Of a DNA stretch of 64,000 nucleotides, positions 12,352 through 22,988 are shown piece by piece. This DNA comes from Thamnidium elegans (lineage: Eukaryota > Mucoromycota > Mucoromycetes > Mucorales > Mucoraceae): the NCBI GenBank assembly GCA_025201345.1, contig JAIXMG010000012.1:1-64000 (forward strand), given 5' to 3'. A program made the position numbers and the translations under genes. The notes below the pieces were generated by a model. It searched no databases and was not told the DNA's origin. It saw only the letters and a program-made list of their open reading frames with translations. Every line of letters begins with the position of its first letter. The first letter of the stretch is position 1.

Positions 12352-14253
12352 TTAAAAGTAAAAATTTTTGATTAACTCTGGAGCAACTTCTAGAATAACA
12401 ATTTTTCCTTGCAACATATGAAGAGTAATATGGCAATGAACTGCCCAAATACCTGGGTTATCCTATTATTAAAAAAAAGAATAAATATATGTTTGTAAAA
12501 ATTGTATCAATATATATATATATATACAACTTACAGTTAATATTCGAACTTTTGTCCAACCACATCCTGTCGTGCCTGGAACGGTCGCTGGGTAAGATAC
12601 ACTAACATCTTTTAATAGCGGATTATCAAAAGTACGTATGTCTTTGTCTAATGCATGTTGATAGTCTCCAGTGCCTTCTGCGATCAAGTAATGTGAGTGT
12701 CCGTGAGTGTGCCATGGATGGGCAACACAGATACCTCCAGAATTAATTACATTCTGGAAAACAATATCGACAATTTGTCCGTAACTTATAGGATACGTTT
12801 GATGTGCCGTTGAAAATCCATCAAAGTTTTCCAAGGTGCCTACACTACCTAAAGTTTTATCCAATACTTGATCTAGTAACGAAGCAGTTGGTGTACCCCA
12901 ATACTGATGTACTCTGCCATTGTTTCTAAATCGTGTCGTATTATCAGCTTCTTTTAATTGATCCATACTAAGTTTGATAGTAGTTGCTGCAGTTCCGCCT
13001 AAAATAGCTACATCTCTTTTGGTTCTAACGAGCGGCTTGACATCATGCAAAACCCAACTTGGTATATCTTCTTTTGGTAATACATCTTTTGGAAGAGTAG
13101 CAATATCTGGTTTTTTCATAACCTTCTTTTTGGATGGAGACTTATTAAACACGTTGAAAAAGTTATCTGTACTATCAAAGAAGTTCTCAATATATGGTTT
13201 TCTAAACATGCTCTTGTTTTCAGTCTTCTTCTTATTATTGTATCTCAAGTAACCGTAGCCATTTGGGGTATAAGTTTTTACTAGATTTCTCCATCTAAAA
13301 TTAGTTGCGATTGGAAACATTGTACCATCAGGGTAATCACCAGTCTTGATCAGAACAGACATACGTTGTCCGGCAGTCATCTCGAGATACTTTAGTTCAT
13401 GAGGCTGTACGTACTCACCGTCAATTTCGATTAATGTCATATCATGGTCTTGAATTAAAATAGCAAGAATACGAAATGAAAGCGATGAAATAAATCGAAA
13501 TCGGTAGACAGTATTGGGCTCCACATCTATCACACTAAATCCCTCACAATCATGACTGGTATAATTTTCGCTGTAAATTGTTCTGCCATTTAATAAAATA
13601 CTATCTGGACCCGTATCACCTTTATAATCGGTACCCAAGTAATAGGCTAGTCGGTCATAACCTGATTGATGCCAGTATTCTGACCATTGTAAAATACGTT
13701 CTTCGTTATAGGTGTAGCCTCCTTCGGTTATTGTCTGAAGGGGTTTGGGGTCGGTGGCGGCCAATAGATTAGCTTCATTTTCATATACAATAAAGGGACC
13801 TAGAATAGTATCATCTTGCACACCAACATGAGCATGGTAATAATATGTACCTGTTTGCTGAGTTACTTGAAATACTTGAGTGTAAGATCTACCAGGAGCA
13901 ATGGCTAGCTGAGTAACATTAGCAATACCATCGGCCACACTGGTACCGTATTGCCTAATACCATGGAAATGAACACTAGTAGATTGATTGTTATGGAGTC
14001 CACTATTTCTAATTTTGATACGAACAATATCATCTTTTACAATATGCATAGCAAGAGAAGGAAATTCATGATTGGCGACTAATGAAGGATACGACGTATG
14101 GTGACAGTCAGGGTTAATTGAATCCAGACTAATGTTTAACTCAAATGTTCTTTGGGATCCAGTGTTTGTACGATATTTTCGACCTAAATGACCCACATGC
14201 GTGGCTATGACACCATGAATAAGAAAAATACAGAGTAGACTAAATACGAACAT
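12352..14253 (-). CDS. Secreted multicopper oxidase (laccase / ascorbate-oxidase type)
   Basis: Two exons (14253-12535 and 12462-12352) give 609 residues. Residues 1-17 are a signal peptide. All four copper motifs are visible: HFHG (95-98), HAH (140-142), HPWHTH (512-517) and HCHITLH (582-588). The last one lies in exon 2, so the intron must be removed to make an active enzyme. The family oxidises phenols, ascorbate or ferrous iron while reducing oxygen to water, and the fold is three cupredoxin domains. A Lys-rich insertion lies at about residues 345-400 between domains 2 and 3. The position five after the last His, normally Met, Leu or Phe, is Lys (593). No C-terminal membrane helix is present, so a Fet3-type anchored ferroxidase is unlikely. 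Confidence 0.9.
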
Positions 14254-15604
14254 TAATTTTATTTATATATAATATAAGAAAAAAAAAAGAAAAGAAAAAG
14301 TATCAAATGCAGTTGTTTTTTTATAAAGAAAAAAGTTAAATGATATGCAGTAATATTCTATATATTTAAAATGGGAAATGTACCTTATTATGGATCAACA
14401 TACTTACTCTTCGTTTCTCTAATCTTTTAACGTGTTATATTTCTATATGTAGATACGATGGGAGGAATAAATAAAAACAGGTCGATAGGATGAGAGTATT
14501 CTCTCCCCTTAAGTGTACTCTCCCTAGTTTTAAAGCTCGCTCAAAAATTCAAAATAGCTAGGATAGTTATGGGTTTTTAGGGCTGGGGAGTCTTTGAACT
14601 TAATTAGGAGTACTTCCTTGGTATTTCTTATTGGTCACACTTTTTTATTATTATTATCCAAGGGCATCTTTTCTGATGAGACATATTTAACCTTGCTCTA
14701 TTTTTGAAATAAGCACGTTTACTTTTTATTTCTCCCCATACCTCCTCTTTTTTTCTCTTTTTTTTTTGTTATTGCAAGTAAAGTTCAATGTTTCACTCTT
14801 TACGGCTAAGACAGAACGTAAGTTTTGACACGCAGCTGCCAGTAAGGTATTTTTAATTATTACATTACATCAGTCTATATATGTGCTTCTTTTTTTGTTC
14901 TTGTGAACTATATCAGAGAAAACTTATGGCAACAAGTTAAGATTTTTTGTGTATCTAAGAAGGATAGAACGAAGAACAAACGAGAAAATAGAATGTGCTC
15001 TTCCTTCAAAAAAAAACTTAAAAGTTTAACTAATTTATTGATAATAAAGTTAAACCACATAATCGGCCAAAAAAAAAAAAAAAAAAGGCTTGATAGTAAT
15101 AAACATATTTATTCTACATTAGATATTTTAAAAAGATTGGCCACAGTTATATAAATAGCTGGAAATAATCTATTCCATGCATTACATAAGCCATAAATGA
15201 ATTTGCTGATGCACTGCGTCACTGCTACAGTAAAAAAATAGACCATTTCTTTCAGACCCTTTTTTCACAAGTTTTTGACGGACATGTAAAATAAGAATAC
15301 TCTTTTTTTTTAGATATTTTACACCTGTATCACACTATTGGGATTTGTAAGAAGGTTTTCAATAAAAAAAAAAGTATATTTAGTCATCTGCGTGTATTGT
15401 GCTTTCTGTAAAGTATATATGGTTACTGCATCACATGATTAAACTAATTGAAGGTGTACAATGACATCAATAACTTTATACATATTTTTTTCGTAGATGC
15501 CAATCTGTTTAAATCGCCGCAACCGAGTGAAAAAGAGATGTTTTTTCCCCCGCAATTTTATTACTCATAACGTTTTTCTCTTCTTTCTTTTTTTATAACC
15601 AAAT
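14254..15604. other. Divergent promoter region MCO / PRO2
   Basis: 1.35 kb without a convincing gene. A Lys-rich open frame at 14903-15154 is driven by A tracts and is not called. No repeats of note. The right end carries the T-rich leader of PRO2. Confidence 0.55.
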
Positions 15605-16392
15605 ATGTCTGTACTCGAAACTGCTCGTGCTGCTCGTCTTGCCTCTGTTAACCTTCAGTCCGTCACCAACGAACAAAAGAATGAAGCTCTTTTAAGAATT
15701 AAGCAAGTCTTAAGTGAACGCAGAGAAGAAATTTTTAAAGCCAATGACCAAGACAAAAAGGTAAAAAAAGAAAAAAGAAAAAAAAAGTTGGGTTTTTTTT
15801 TGTGCTGTTATACTTAACAATACTTAAATAGATTGCTGAAGATTTAGTCAAAGCTGGTAAACTTTCTAGTTCTCTCTTTAAACGTTTAGATATTTCTCAA
15901 GGCGATAAATTTGATAATATTTTATCTGGTGTTAGTGATATTACTCAATTACCTGATCCAACCAAGAAGGTAACCATGGCAACCAAGTTGGAAGATGGAT
16001 TAGAGTTGTACCGTTTAACTGTACCCGTCGGTGTTCTTTTAACTATTTTTGAAGCTCGCCCTGAGGTCGTGGTAAACATCTCTTGTTTGGCTCTCAAGTC
16101 TGGTAATGCAGTTATTTTGAAGGGCGGTAAGGAGGCTACACACACCAATGCTGCCTTGGCTCGTGTAATCCAAGATGCACTTGCTAGTTTGCCCGAATCT
16201 AATGGTATTCCCAAAGAAGCCGTTCAAATTGTTGAAACACGTGAAGATATTAGTGCCTTGTTGGATTTAGATCGTTATATTGATTTGGTTGTACCCAGAG
16301 GTAGTAATAGTTTGGTAAAGCATATTCAAAATAACACTAGGTAAGGTTTTTTTTTTGTCATACAAAAAGAGAATCGGGTACTTTGTTTACCT

Positions 16393-16427
<35 letters not shown>

Positions 16428-17205
16428 GTTGTAGAATCCCTGTTCTTGGTCATGCTGATGGTATTTGTTCTGTTTATGTTGATAAGGAAGCTGATATTGA
16501 GAAGGCAGTCAAGATTGTGGTTGATTCCAAGGTAAGTTTTCTTTATACTAAGGGTTTCTTTTTGTATAGACGTTTTAATTTTTTTCTTTTTTTTTATAGA
16601 CAAACTATACCGCTGCTTGTAACTCAGCCGAGACTTTATTAGTCAATGAATCCTTGTTGAGCAATGGATCCTTTGTAAAGGTTGCTTCTGGTCTCTTAAA
16701 CGCTGGCGTCACACTCAAGTGTGAAGAAAACGTTCGTACCTTCTTATTGAACTCGGACGCCATTTCTCAAGAATTAAAAGATACCAAGATTGAAAAGGCA
16801 GTTGAAGAAGACTTCTCTACTGAGTTCTTGGATTTGATCATGGCCGTAAAGACAGTTCCTGATGTTGAAGGAGCTATTGTACATATTAACGAACACGGAT
16901 CCAAGCATACCGACGCTATTGTTACAGAGAATAAAGAAACAGCAGAGTATTTCATGACTCGTGTTGATGCTGCTGGTTGTTATTGGAACGCAAGTACTCG
17001 TTTTGCTGATGGATTCCGTTATGGCTTTGGCGCTGAGGTTGGTGTAAGTACAAACAAGACACATGCTCGTGGGCCTGTTGGTTTGGAAGGTTTGGTTATT
17101 TACAAGTATAAGTTAATTGGTAATGGTGATGGTGCTGCTGATTTCGGTTCCGGAAAGAAATCTTTCAAGCACGAGACTATTTCCCCCTGTGATTACAAAA
17201 TCTAA
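15605..17205 (+). CDS. PRO2: Gamma-glutamyl phosphate reductase
   Basis: Four exons (15605-15760, 15832-16340, 16435-16531, 16600-17205) give 455 residues, the expected length. The enzyme reduces gamma-glutamyl phosphate with NADPH to glutamate semialdehyde, the second step of proline synthesis in the cytosol. Visible signatures include the [10 protein letters not shown] and [12 protein letters not shown] segments of the nucleotide-binding domain, VPRGSN, the catalytic-Cys segment [11 protein letters not shown] (Cys near 261), and the C-terminal [19 protein letters not shown] motif. The upstream glutamate kinase is a separate gene in fungi and is not in this window. Intron 2 has a long T tract before its acceptor, as most introns do in this gene. 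Confidence 0.96.
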
Positions 17206-17739
17206 ACTAGCATTTGATAATTATACACCCCCAATAAACCTTTCTTTTTTCATACTTTGTAGTACCGTGAAAAGGATAGATAATAATAATAATAAAGAAC
17301 ATTACTATTAAGAAAGTGCTTGTAAATACAATATCAAAGAGGGTAGCTGCTTCACTCTTATATCGAACAGTCAACGGGTTAATTATACATCCAGCAATAA
17401 AAATGCTGTACAGGGGGTTTTTTTTTTAGCATTTATTTCAAGTGACAATATAATATAACTTCTAATACAAATATTTTAAATACACTTACCACAGTATAAA
17501 TCAAGGCTAACTACTTGTCAGTATGAAAAAAAACAGTTACCGTATTTTTTCAGACTATATGTACTCTTAATAACAGTCTAATATTTCTGCGATAAATAAG
17601 GTATAAACTTAGCGTTTATACCCAAATTATTTTCTTTTAATCATATTTTGTCTTTAACCTTTACCATGAGCAGGCATATTTTCTTTAGTAATTAGTTATG
17701 TGCACTTTCAACACCTATCTCTGTAAAAATTACCTTTTT
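17206..17739. other. Intergenic, no gene seen
   Basis: 3' flank of PRO2, with an (AAT)n stretch near 17281-17296, running into the repeat block that starts at about 17740. Confidence 0.5.
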
Positions 17740-17945
17740 TAAGTGTAATGCCTGGATGTTCATATAAAAACAAGTGTTTGAAATAAAGTAATGGATGAAC
17801 GATGATAGACTATAATACATTAAGTATTTCTCTAACTTACCCAAGTTAATACGAAAATTATGTGTTGTGTATCTTTTTCTACAAGAGCTAAACATTAGAA
17901 CCGTTTTAATTATTTTTAAAAAACTATTGTTGCCAATTAAAATAG
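17740..17945 (-). repeat. Dispersed repeat, block A (inverted copy)
   Basis: Read as reverse complement, this stretch aligns with 49560-49765 and 42541-42765, sharing segments such as CGTTCATCCATTAC-like and TTTTTATATGAACATCCAGG-like words in the same order. Divergence is moderate with small indels. It lies at the left edge of the island that holds the uncharacterised gene at 18443-19274. Confidence 0.7.
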
Positions 17946-18090
17946 TACAGTGATTGAAATGAGGTGTTTTCCTTGTATAATTAAAAGCCAGGAAACCATT
18001 CTTTTGTCCAAGTATTTAACATTAAATATTAAAAACTGTTTGTTATTCTATTTATTTTCTCGATAATGATTTGCAATTTATCACGAGATA
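17946..18090 (+). repeat. Dispersed repeat, block B
   Basis: Aligns in the same orientation with 49785-49925. Shared words include GGTGTTTTCC, TGTATAATTAAAAG and a later TTTTCTCGAT, with indels between. It directly abuts the inverted block A, whereas at 49.6 kb block A precedes B in direct orientation. Confidence 0.7.
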
Positions 18091-18442
18091 GGCCCATTAT
18101 AAAAAATTCAGTATATGTACAATAAATTAGAATTACATCTTTAATTTTTACCATGTTTTATAGAATTAGCAGTAGGGTCTTTTTTTTTTATTATTGTAAT
18201 TAATGGTCGTAATATTCATTTAAAAAAGCAAAGTGGTTGAATAGAGTGAAGCTTGAAAAAAAAAAAGCTTAATCTATAGTCTTTTATTAAGCGGAAGATA
18301 AAATAACAATATGTCAAATGGTACATAAAAAAAAAAAAAAAAAAATCAATGCTAGCGCTTCTTTTTTATTTTATTCTATTTTTTTGTCAAAAAAAGCTTC
18401 CAGTGATTTTTTTTTTTTTTTTTCACCTGCTTAAAATTAGCG

Positions 18443-19274
18443 TTAGTGCTTCCCCAAGCATTCCAATACTTGTACAAGCACCAGTGCTTAAGATTTAGCG
18501 CTATTTCTCGCCGTACTGACAGTACGGGAGAAAAAGTACAAGCAAGAAATCTGTATGTCTTGAAGGATGAATATTTAGGTAAGTTTGACTTCAATTTGTA
18601 GAAAGCAAGCATTTTAATTATTGGGTTTTACTACAGCGAATACCTTAAAAAATGTGGTTTCTTATTTTGAAGAGTACCAAGAGTATGTAAAAAGTTTAAA
18701 GAAGGAAGGTTATAGTGTGATTGGTTACGCTAGAAAATCAAAGGGCAAAGAGACAGAAGATACTCGAATAAAACTATTGCAGCTGATGTGTAATTGTTTG
18801 AGAAACAGATCGCTTGTTGATTGTGTGTTCGTTTCGTACTCCTGTAATGCAAGTGACACATTACATTCAAGAGACAAGAGCCAAAAAAAAGTACTCGAGA
18901 ATGGTAATACTCAAGGTAAAAATAACTAGTTCAAGAAAATATTTATAATTATAACTGCTTATTAGGTATGCTTCGTCACATAAAAGATAACAATAAGGTG
19001 TGTCCGGTGGTTCTTGATCATGCAGGTCTTTCTACTAATCGTGAGGATTTGGAGCAGCTTGTTAGGTAAAATATAATATAAAATAAAACAACGAAGTATA
19101 AATAATGTTCTAACATTTAGAATTAGTGACAATGAGAGCTTACAAAAGATAATCGTAGATACATTGCCCTTCAACAATAAAGTAACAATATATGGACGCC
19201 AAAAACTGCTGGATGAACAGCAAACAATGAAGGCATTTGAGTGCAGGAACAGGCCTCTGCAACGTTCAAAATAA
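18443..19274 (+). CDS. Uncharacterised four-exon protein with GYARKS motif, start not found
   Basis: Exons 18443-18578, 18637-18915, 18966-19065 and 19121-19274 splice in frame to 222 codons ending in TAA, all with GT-AG borders. Readable features are a basic SAISRRTDSTGEKVQARNLYVL segment (shortened here to SAISRRTDSTGEKVQ), then EGYSVIGYARKSKGKE, RSLVDCVFVS, GNTQ, a hydrophobic VVLDHAGLS strand and TIYGRQ near the end. I believe similar proteins occur in many copies in Mucorales genomes, but could not check. The VIGYARKS start superficially recalls serine-recombinase N-termini; catalytic residues cannot be assigned, so this is only a lead. No ATG precedes exon 1 in frame. An acceptor-like TTAAAATTAG at 18431-18440 suggests a missing or unseen upstream exon, or a 5' truncation. 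It sits between dispersed repeat blocks. Confidence 0.55.
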
Positions 19275-19356
19275 TTCTATTTATTTCCAAAAAATATAAA
19301 ATCAGTCTAATGAAAGACTTAAATGTCAAGACTTCGACTAGAAAAGTTAAACCTTG

Positions 19357-19851
19357 TTACTTTTCTTCTAAGCTTTGGATGGTAGGATATTTACGATATT
19401 TGACAGTGTGAGCTTCAAGACTTTTTAAAAAAATTAGCATTGGCTCCATGGGATCCTCCTTGTAGCAGATCTCCAAACTCTTCAGTGCATCAATAGTTGG
19501 TACAAATTTTTTGACATTTTCGTCGTTAAAAGGTACACAATATAACATGCATATAGCTTGTTCCCTTGTTATGGTTATCATATTTAGTACGTAGGAAAAA
19601 GGTAATGAGAACCAGCGGTTGAAAAAATGGACATGGAGATAGACACCATCAAAGATTTGACACAAAGCTTTGAAAATCTTGAGATAAAAAAAATCCAGGG
19701 TCGCAGAATTTATGAAAAATGAATGCAACCTTTCTATCAAAACAATTTCAAGGCATCCTACTGCGAGAAATAGCCCTACTGTGGTCGAAAACGCGCTGTT
19801 GGGGTGGTCTATTGTTAAGTCCAAAGTTAAACGCCATTCACTTAAGGACAC
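19357..19851 (-). CDS. Uncharacterised open frame, possible gene fragment
   Basis: An uninterrupted minus-strand frame of about 164 residues, convergent with the four-exon gene at 18443-19274 (83 bases apart) and inside the same repeat-bounded island. It has no ATG at its start (the first codon is GTG), and upstream in-frame codons continue without Met. A second open stretch in another frame reaches back to about 19975, as if a frameshift or small intron separated them. Composition is protein-like, with a hydrophobic central part and a charged C-terminus (FNDENVKKFVPTIDALKSLE). I recognise no domain. It may be the decayed 3' half of an element-borne or captured gene. Confidence 0.35.
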   Translation of the reverse strand: MSLSEWRLTLDLTIDHPNSAFSTTVGLFLAVGCLEIVLIERLHSFFINSATLDFFYLKIFKALCQIFDGVYLHVHFFNRWFSLPFSYVLNMITITREQAICMLYCVPFNDENVKKFVPTIDALKSLEICYKEDPMEPMLIFLKSLEAHTVKYRKYPTIQSLEEK

Positions 19852-20069
19852 AAAAACCCTGACTAGTAGAACAGTCGAGTCTTGTGAAAAAGTTCCCCTT
19901 CAGCATCTTCAAAACTGCATTCAACATTCTGTGAAGCAATTTGATAAATGTTTAAATAGAGAACCAATTTGATTGCTGTTTGTTCACCACTAAGTATGGT
20001 ATAGCCTGTCTGTAAAACGTTTTAAGGGGTGACCAATTGGCATTCAGAAAAGTGACCAATTGACTGTAA

Positions 20070-20600
20070 TTGTTGCTATAACCAAAAACAGTAATAAAAA
20101 AAATACATTTTATGTAATCACGTAAATGAAAAAATCGAGAAAAATTGTTACACAGAAAATGCGTGTTATTTTTTCCAAAAAAAAAAATATTTTTAAATAA
20201 TGATTACTCTTTCAATTTTTAAGTTAAAAATTTAATTTAAAATTGATTAGATGCGTCTACACAAGTACTTTACTATCCTTTTTTTTCCGCAAAAAAGGCA
20301 AAATGGATCCGGAGTAATCGCAAAAAAAAACGTGATTTTTGGCCAAAAAACAAAAAGGGTTGACCCCCAAAAATGAAAATCGAAAAAAGAAACAAAAAAG
20401 TACGTTTTTAATTTTTTTTATCAAAGATGTATTCGAAACAACTATTTTGTATTATACAACTTGGGTCCGAAACGCGTTTTCTGCTTTTTAGTTAATAAAT
20501 TAAAGACCATTATTTATTATAAGTGCTGGAATCAGCAGTGTTTTCTTACATGAGCGATTTTTAAACTGCGAAATTTCGGTGAGCTTTTTTTTAGCAGTAA
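20070..20600 (+). repeat. Dispersed repeat, block C
   Basis: Aligns end to end with 50304-50830 at high identity. Shared words include GTAATCACGTAAA, GATTTTTGGCCAAAAAAC, TTGACCCCCAAAAATGAAAA, GATGTATTCGAAACAACTAT and GGGTCCGAAACGCGTTTTCT. The last 130 bases also match 42775-42910. It closes the island on its right side. Confidence 0.9.
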
Positions 20601-21439
20601 TTATCACGCCACAGTTGCTCTTTTCTTCTTGCTATTCTTTCGTTTTTTTCCCTCTTGTCCCTTCCAGGTCTAGTAATAAGACGGCTGTGAATAGCCACGA
20701 TTAAATCCTGAAAGAAGTTTTTATATTTTATAACATATGGGAAATAAACATTGTTTAAATTCTACTTTTTCTCTTGAAACAATAACGGACTGAGATCAAT
20801 ACTATACTTTGATGAATATTCGGTGTACTGCGGTGGAGTAGAAGGCAGGACGGTGGTCATGAAAGTTGAAATCTGCTGAGGAATGCTTAACGACTCACCT
20901 ACCTAATAAACTAAACCTGTAAATGGATGACTACTCATACTTCACTGTCGTTATAAATCAAAGTAACAAAGACTAAATGTTTTTACACTCCGTAACCGAT
21001 GTGTTCATCTATTAAATATTTTTTTATCTGGACCCCAATATCTTCTACGACTTACCTTTCCATCATAACACAATTATCGCAACTAAAATACACAATCAAT
21101 TCGACTCTGAACAAACTTTGTATCTCCAACCATAACTGAACCCCAATTAAAATATCTAACTAACTATAATTTCGTATTAACATCGTCAACCCTCAAAAAA
21201 AACACACACACACAATCACACCCACCCCTCTTTAGTCAGAACTCTATTTATTTCTCTTTTTTTTTTACCTAAAAACTGTCCCTGAGACGTAATAAATTAT
21301 CTGAAGAAAAAATAAAGGGTGTGGTTTACATGATCAGTTTTATTGTTTATTTGTGTCAATCGAAATAGGATTAATTCCAAAAGATACATGGGGAATAAAT
21401 AAAGCACAATGATAAAGCAAAGAAGTATAGGATGTTTAT

Positions 21440-21496
<57 letters not shown>

Positions 21497-21644
21497 AATG
21501 GTGTGGCGTATTTAAAAGAGAACACGTTGTAGAGGCCTGTTCGGTTGTTAAAATCGCTAGGCTTTTCTTGGCGAAGTAAGAAAAATTGGTTGTTTCTTTT
21601 TTTTTTCTTCTTTTCTTTTCTTTATACCCTTTATAACTAAAATA
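20601..21644. other. Intergenic, with a 49-base poly(A)
   Basis: No gene recognised. It holds an A tract at 21445-21493 and a short (CA)n at about 21200-21212. The right end is the T-rich leader of the BAP31-like gene. Confidence 0.55.
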
Positions 21645-22758
21645 ATGGCTATTTATTACTCACTTACCTTTGGTATTCTCGTCACTGAGGTAGTTTTTGA
21701 AAAGAAATTCTCTTTAGTAGTGGTTGTAACTAATAGCTTTTTCTTTTTCTTTAGATGATCGCCTTTGGCATTCTGGTTGTAAGTAACAAGTGTTTCTTGG
21801 GATGGTTTTAGTTTGGTATAAACTTTTTTATTTTTCATTATTATAGCTTCCTTTACCCTCTCGTTGGCGTCACGCTATGCTCAAGTTTACTTTGGAATCC
21901 CCAGCAGTAAAGTATTACCGAGATTGTATATTGGTTTGCAGGAATTAAACAAGTGTATACTTTTCCTTTTTCTTTTTTTAGATGGCAAAAGCAATGTATT
22001 TCTTCAAGATCATATTCGGGTAAAGTATATATTTTTCGGTTTTATAAAAGGGGTTAAAAAACTAAATGTTGTTTATTAGATTTATTCTCGTTTTATTTAT
22101 TGGTAAAGGAAAAAAAAGGGAGGGAAGAAAATAAGGGCACATGTGCTAAACTTTTTTTTTAAAAAAAAAAAACGCGTGTAGATACCATCAATCGTCTTCA
22201 ACGTATTGAATCTGAAGTAGAAGGAGATCAACAACATCATCATGACTATAGTTATGAGACTAGTATCAAGGCTAAGAAATTTTATTCTCAAAGAAACCTC
22301 TATCTTACTGGCTTTACTCTCTTCTTGTCTTTGTAAGTTTTATGTGTATATATATTCAACCTGTCCAAGGGTATTCACGTGTTAATTATTTAGGATCTTG
22401 GAGAGAACTAGTGCACTTGTATTGACTTTGGTGCAACGTGAAGAAGAATTAAAGAAGGCACAAATTGAGGTATAATTATTAAAAAAAATTATGGTTTAAC
22501 GTGTTCTAATTGATATACATATAAAAGACTGCTGATGTTACTAAAGGTCAACAACGTTTAATTGATATGGAAGACGACTATAAGCACAAGGTTGATGCAT
22601 TGAACGTTCAAATCAAGGAATTGAAGCGTCAAAAGCTTGATTTCGATACTTTAAAGAAGCAAAGTGATCAACAAGCAAAGGAATATGGTAGATTGGCTGA
22701 ACAACATAACAAGTTAGAGAGAACTTTGAGTACTTCCGAAGCTAAAAAAGACATTTAA
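21645..22758 (+). CDS. YET3: BAP31 / Yet3-like ER membrane protein
   Basis: Eight exons (21645-21689, 21755-21778, 21847-21906, 21982-22019, 22080-22102, 22182-22332, 22394-22469, 22528-22758) give 215 residues. The N-terminal half has three membrane helices with the family hallmark LPLPSRWRHAML after helix 1. The C-terminal half is a charged coiled coil of about 80 residues. BAP31 and the yeast Yet proteins sit in the ER membrane and help sorting of newly made membrane proteins. The C-terminus, STSEAKKDI, has Lys residues near its end that could serve as a dilysine-like ER-retrieval signal, but not in the strict KKXX position. Several exons are very small (23-60 bases), so the gene is hard to call automatically. 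Confidence 0.9.
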
Positions 22759-22988
22759 AAAAATCAATAAATAAATAAAAAAAAGCATTGTTCATACCTT
22801 TCTTTTTTATTCTTTTTTTTTTTTCTGTGTGCTCATATAATGTTTATTCGTCCACTGACTTCGGTTTATAATTTCTTGCTTACTATTGTTATATTCTGGA
22901 CTGAGTCAGTTGCTCGGTTTATTGTTATTTTAACACCAAAGTGTATCATCAGTTTAGTTGATTCTATTATACAATTGTAATTTTTATA

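Noticed and set aside
14903..15154. Lys-rich 83-residue frame
   Set aside because: Driven by A tracts; no motif.
19712..19972. + strand frame of 86 residues
   Set aside because: Antisense to the more protein-like minus-strand frame. I could not show which is real, but the minus frame is longer and hydrophobic-core-like.
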